Of a stretch of 32,713 bases of DNA, positions 31,020 to 32,713 are shown in pieces. A model generated the notes under the pieces. It saw only the letters and a program-made list of their open reading frames with translations, was not told where the DNA came from and made no database searches. Within the stretch, counting starts at the first letter, position 1. Every line of letters starts with the position of its first letter. The stretch is from positions 224,929 to 257,641 of the forward strand of contig KQ481946.1 of assembly GCA_001430745.1 (NCBI GenBank). Reading direction: 5' to 3'. Origin of the DNA: Auxenochlorella pyrenoidosa (lineage: Eukaryota > Chlorophyta > Trebouxiophyceae > Chlorellales > Chlorellaceae). The position numbers and the translations under genes were made by a program.

Positions 31020-32713
31020 GCGCCGCCTCTTGACGGACCACCCCAAGCAGCACCGCCGCCAGGGCCGCCCCGCTGCTGCCCCCCTCGCCGCTGCCGAGCT
31101 GCTGCTGCAGCAGCTGGCGCAGCACAGCTGCCACGTAGGCGGCGGCAGCCGCCTTGTCGGCGCCGGGCATCTTCGCGGAGCCCAGCACGCGCAGCAGCTG
31201 GCGCAGCGCGCAGGGCGCCAGCAGGCTGAACTGCGGCTGGCCGCGGAGAGCGTCCGCCAGCTGCGCATCAACGGCGCCGCCGCAGGCGGCGGCTGCGGCT
31301 GCGGCCAGCAGCTCCTGCTGCTGCTCAAACAGCTCGTGCGGGCGGCGGAGCAGCATCTGCAGGGCCTCCACCAGGAAGCTGCACACCGCCTCGCCATCCC
31401 TGCAACCAACGGGGGCGTCGGAGTCGGGATGCCGGGGTTCAAATCGAGTCGGAGTGCAGGGGCCAGGACCATGCCTACGGCCTCCCCAGCAACGGCGACT
31501 GCCCACTAGTAATTCCAAGCAAGCATGGCGCCCGCATCAGGCCAGCGGGGAGCGCGCACCCAGGTAGCAGGTCGAGCCACAGCACGGCCTCCTCGCCGTT
31601 GCCGGCAAACGCGGCGGTGGCCAGCAGCCGCTGCAGCAGCCAGCGCCGCGCCGCGGCCCGCACCGCCGCGTGCCGCGCCCCCACCAGCAGATGCAGGGGC
31701 GGCAGCAACGCTGCGGCCGAGGTGACAGCGGGGGCGGCAGCCGCCGCCGCTGCTGTTGCATCCTCAGCGGCGCTGGCAGAGGCCTCAGACGAGGCATCTG
31801 CCGCCGCTTGCAGCAGCTCCAGCAGCAGGAGCTGGTGCTGCGGCTTCAGCGCCAGCGAGCGGGCTGGCAGCAGGCGTTCGGCATCCACGTTGGCCTCTGC
31901 CAGCGCGGCGGGCAGCAGGCGCTGCCAGAGCAGCAGCAGGCGCAGGACTGCCGTCAGCTGCAGCTCATTGGCTGCACGCAACGAGGGAAGGAGCGAAATA
32001 GACGGAGCAGTTGAGCGAAACAGATGGAGCAGTTGGGTTTTGGGTGTTGGACAGGGGCTGCTGGACCGCAGCACGCAGAGGCAGTAAACAGAGCTTTAAG
32101 CGGAAAAGAAACCTGTCAAACCCACCCCACCCAACTGTCCTATCCCTTCTGGCCACGCTGCCGCTCACCAGCCTCCCAGCCCTCCTTTTCCGCGGTAGAC
32201 AGCAGCGCCAGCAGGAGGGTGGGGTCTGGCAGCTGCTGGCGCGCCGCCTGCTGCAGCCAGCTGCGCAGCGCCAGCCAGCCCTGCCGCGCCTCGAGTGCCT
32301 GCTCGCCCTGCGCGCTGCCTGCAGCACCCGTGGCCGCGGTGCAGTCATGCATCACCGCCTCCAGAGCAGACATTGCGCTGACCAGCAGGCCCAGCGTGCC
32401 GTAGCGCACCTGCACATCAGGCACAGCAGGGGTGACCTTGGTTCAACCGCGCAGCACGGAGCAGGTGCAGCGCATGCCTCTCAGCATTGATGGCACTGTC
32501 TGCTTCCTGAGCTGGAAGGTTTGTCCACGCGAACGCTTCGGCACACTTCCAGGCGGCCACTGAGCTGGGCACCCACACGGCGTCCTGCCTGGCCCCCGAC
32601 AGCCTGACACAGGGCAACCGTCCTCCGAACGCTTTGACTCACCAGGGAGTTGGTGTGCTGCAGGCCCCGGCTGAGCGCCGCGCGCTGCAGGCAGGGCGGG
32701 AAGCAGCACCGCA
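25030..32713 (-). CDS. URB1: URB1/Npa1-type nucleolar pre-ribosome-associated protein, 5' end outside the window
   Basis: URB1/Npa1 is a very large HEAT/ARM-like nucleolar protein of early pre-60S particles. Twelve exons are visible (>32713-32643, 32409-32169, 31971-31560, 31399-28940, 28763-27741, 27599-27226, 27059-26933, 26754-26669, 26448-26366, 26176-26102, 25849-25756, 25583-25030). They encode about 1865 C-terminal residues; human URB1 has about 2270. The best landmarks are near the C-terminus: LAAADPACRAAAYQALALFEAQL, TVTRPFQRLPAVHAAFLAEA, GAAMYPAVNKQV, EVPLLGQLLMSG, AERRWMLQ-LLLAGLRGSDDASLYRRKHALEQAM and RLLCTATYVPRAARQLARESGLIPWL. The 2460-nt exon is unusually long here. It carries Lys-rich, NLS-like runs (KKTGKKEKKRK, KKSKKRG, KKQKKK, KGKAKKAR) and a poly-Gln tract. 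The next exon has Glu6 and Ser/Asp-rich acidic runs. All junctions are GT-AG except the acceptor at 25849, which lacks AG. The middle region alone would be only a generic helical repeat. Confidence 0.82.
25850..26101 (-). other. URB1 intron with no AG acceptor
   Basis: The donor (CAG|GTGGGT at 26101) is normal. The conserved protein requires splicing directly onto CTCCTGCTG at 25849, but the intron ends ...GCCACG rather than AG. Insertion of one A would give CACAG. The 252-nt segment has no in-frame stop, so read-through would add 84 residues. The next upstream acceptors (CCCCCAG near 25990 and CGCCCAG near 25962) give the wrong frame and extra sequence. Confidence 0.6.
25856..25879. repeat. 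24-G homopolymer
   Basis: Twenty-four consecutive G on the plus strand (C on the coding strand) lie within the anomalous URB1 intron, six bases from the expected exon edge. Such runs are prone to sequencing and assembly length errors. Confidence 0.95.
30987..31019 (-). repeat. CAG repeat encoding poly-Gln in URB1
   Basis: About eleven CAG/CAA codons give an 11-Gln run within the long URB1 exon, just before the Lys-rich KKTGKKEKKRK segment in the amino-to-carboxyl sense. A separate (CAG)n of about 27 nt lies in the intron at about 26634-26660. Both are likely length-variable. Confidence 0.85.

Noticed and set aside
31430..31455. GGGGTTCAAATCGAGT resembling a tRNA B box
   Set aside because: The flanking bases do not pair as a T-stem and no A box or cloverleaf fits. 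It is in a URB1 intron.
1..32713. CRISPR arrays, transposases, LTRs or toxin-antitoxin-like modules
   Set aside because: No regularly spaced direct repeats, terminal repeats or transposase/integrase motifs were seen. The repeats found are microsatellites, one coding minisatellite and the two-copy intronic element.

Overview
This is intron-dense, very GC-rich nuclear DNA. It most likely comes from a trebouxiophyte (Chlorella-like) green alga. The reasons are GC-rich introns of about 100-350 nt with GTGCGC/GTGAGC/GTGGGC-type donors, a UGUAA-type polyadenylation motif after one gene, a plastid-type N-terminus on one protein, and several genes of general eukaryotic housekeeping function. The taxon is an inference from style. 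I saw no bacterial operon, phage, CRISPR array or transposase. Coding sequences were assembled exon by exon. Phases agree across every junction, and protein lengths match the known families where a family is recognised.

Layout, left to right. (1) 110-3045, minus: ALG3, the ER mannosyltransferase of N-glycan precursor assembly (9 exons, 414 aa). (2) 3366-5457, plus, divergent from ALG3: a probable plastid-targeted, membrane-anchored conserved protein of unknown function (6 exons, 326 aa). (3) 6020-14102, plus: importin-9 (24 exons, 1048 aa). (4) 15043-18345, minus: a type I single-pass membrane protein with a signal peptide, a Thr/Pro-Ser-Pro tandem repeat and an ectodomain I do not recognise (10 exons, 554 aa). 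(5) 19033-20382, minus: an F-box-type protein with a leucine/cysteine-rich C-terminal part (2 exons, 414 aa). (6) 20794-24858, plus, divergent from the F-box gene: a membrane-anchored 2H-phosphoesterase-like protein (15 exons, 462 aa). (7) 25030 to beyond 32713, minus: the C-terminal ~1865 residues of a URB1/Npa1-type nucleolar ribosome-biogenesis protein (12 exons visible, N-terminus outside the window).

The genes do not form an obvious pathway. They include glycan assembly, nuclear import and 60S ribosome assembly. Importin-9 is known to import ribosomal proteins and histones, so it has a loose thematic link with URB1, but nothing in the DNA shows co-regulation.

The main unusual signals are as follows. 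About 6 of 71 inferred introns have GC-AG rather than GT-AG ends. A hairpin-forming ~56-nt repeat is shared by introns of two unrelated genes. One URB1 intron lacks an AG acceptor and sits next to a 24-G run. A symmetric 159-nt exon appears to have been duplicated inside the 2H-phosphoesterase gene. I do not see convincing evidence for a new multi-gene biological system in this window.
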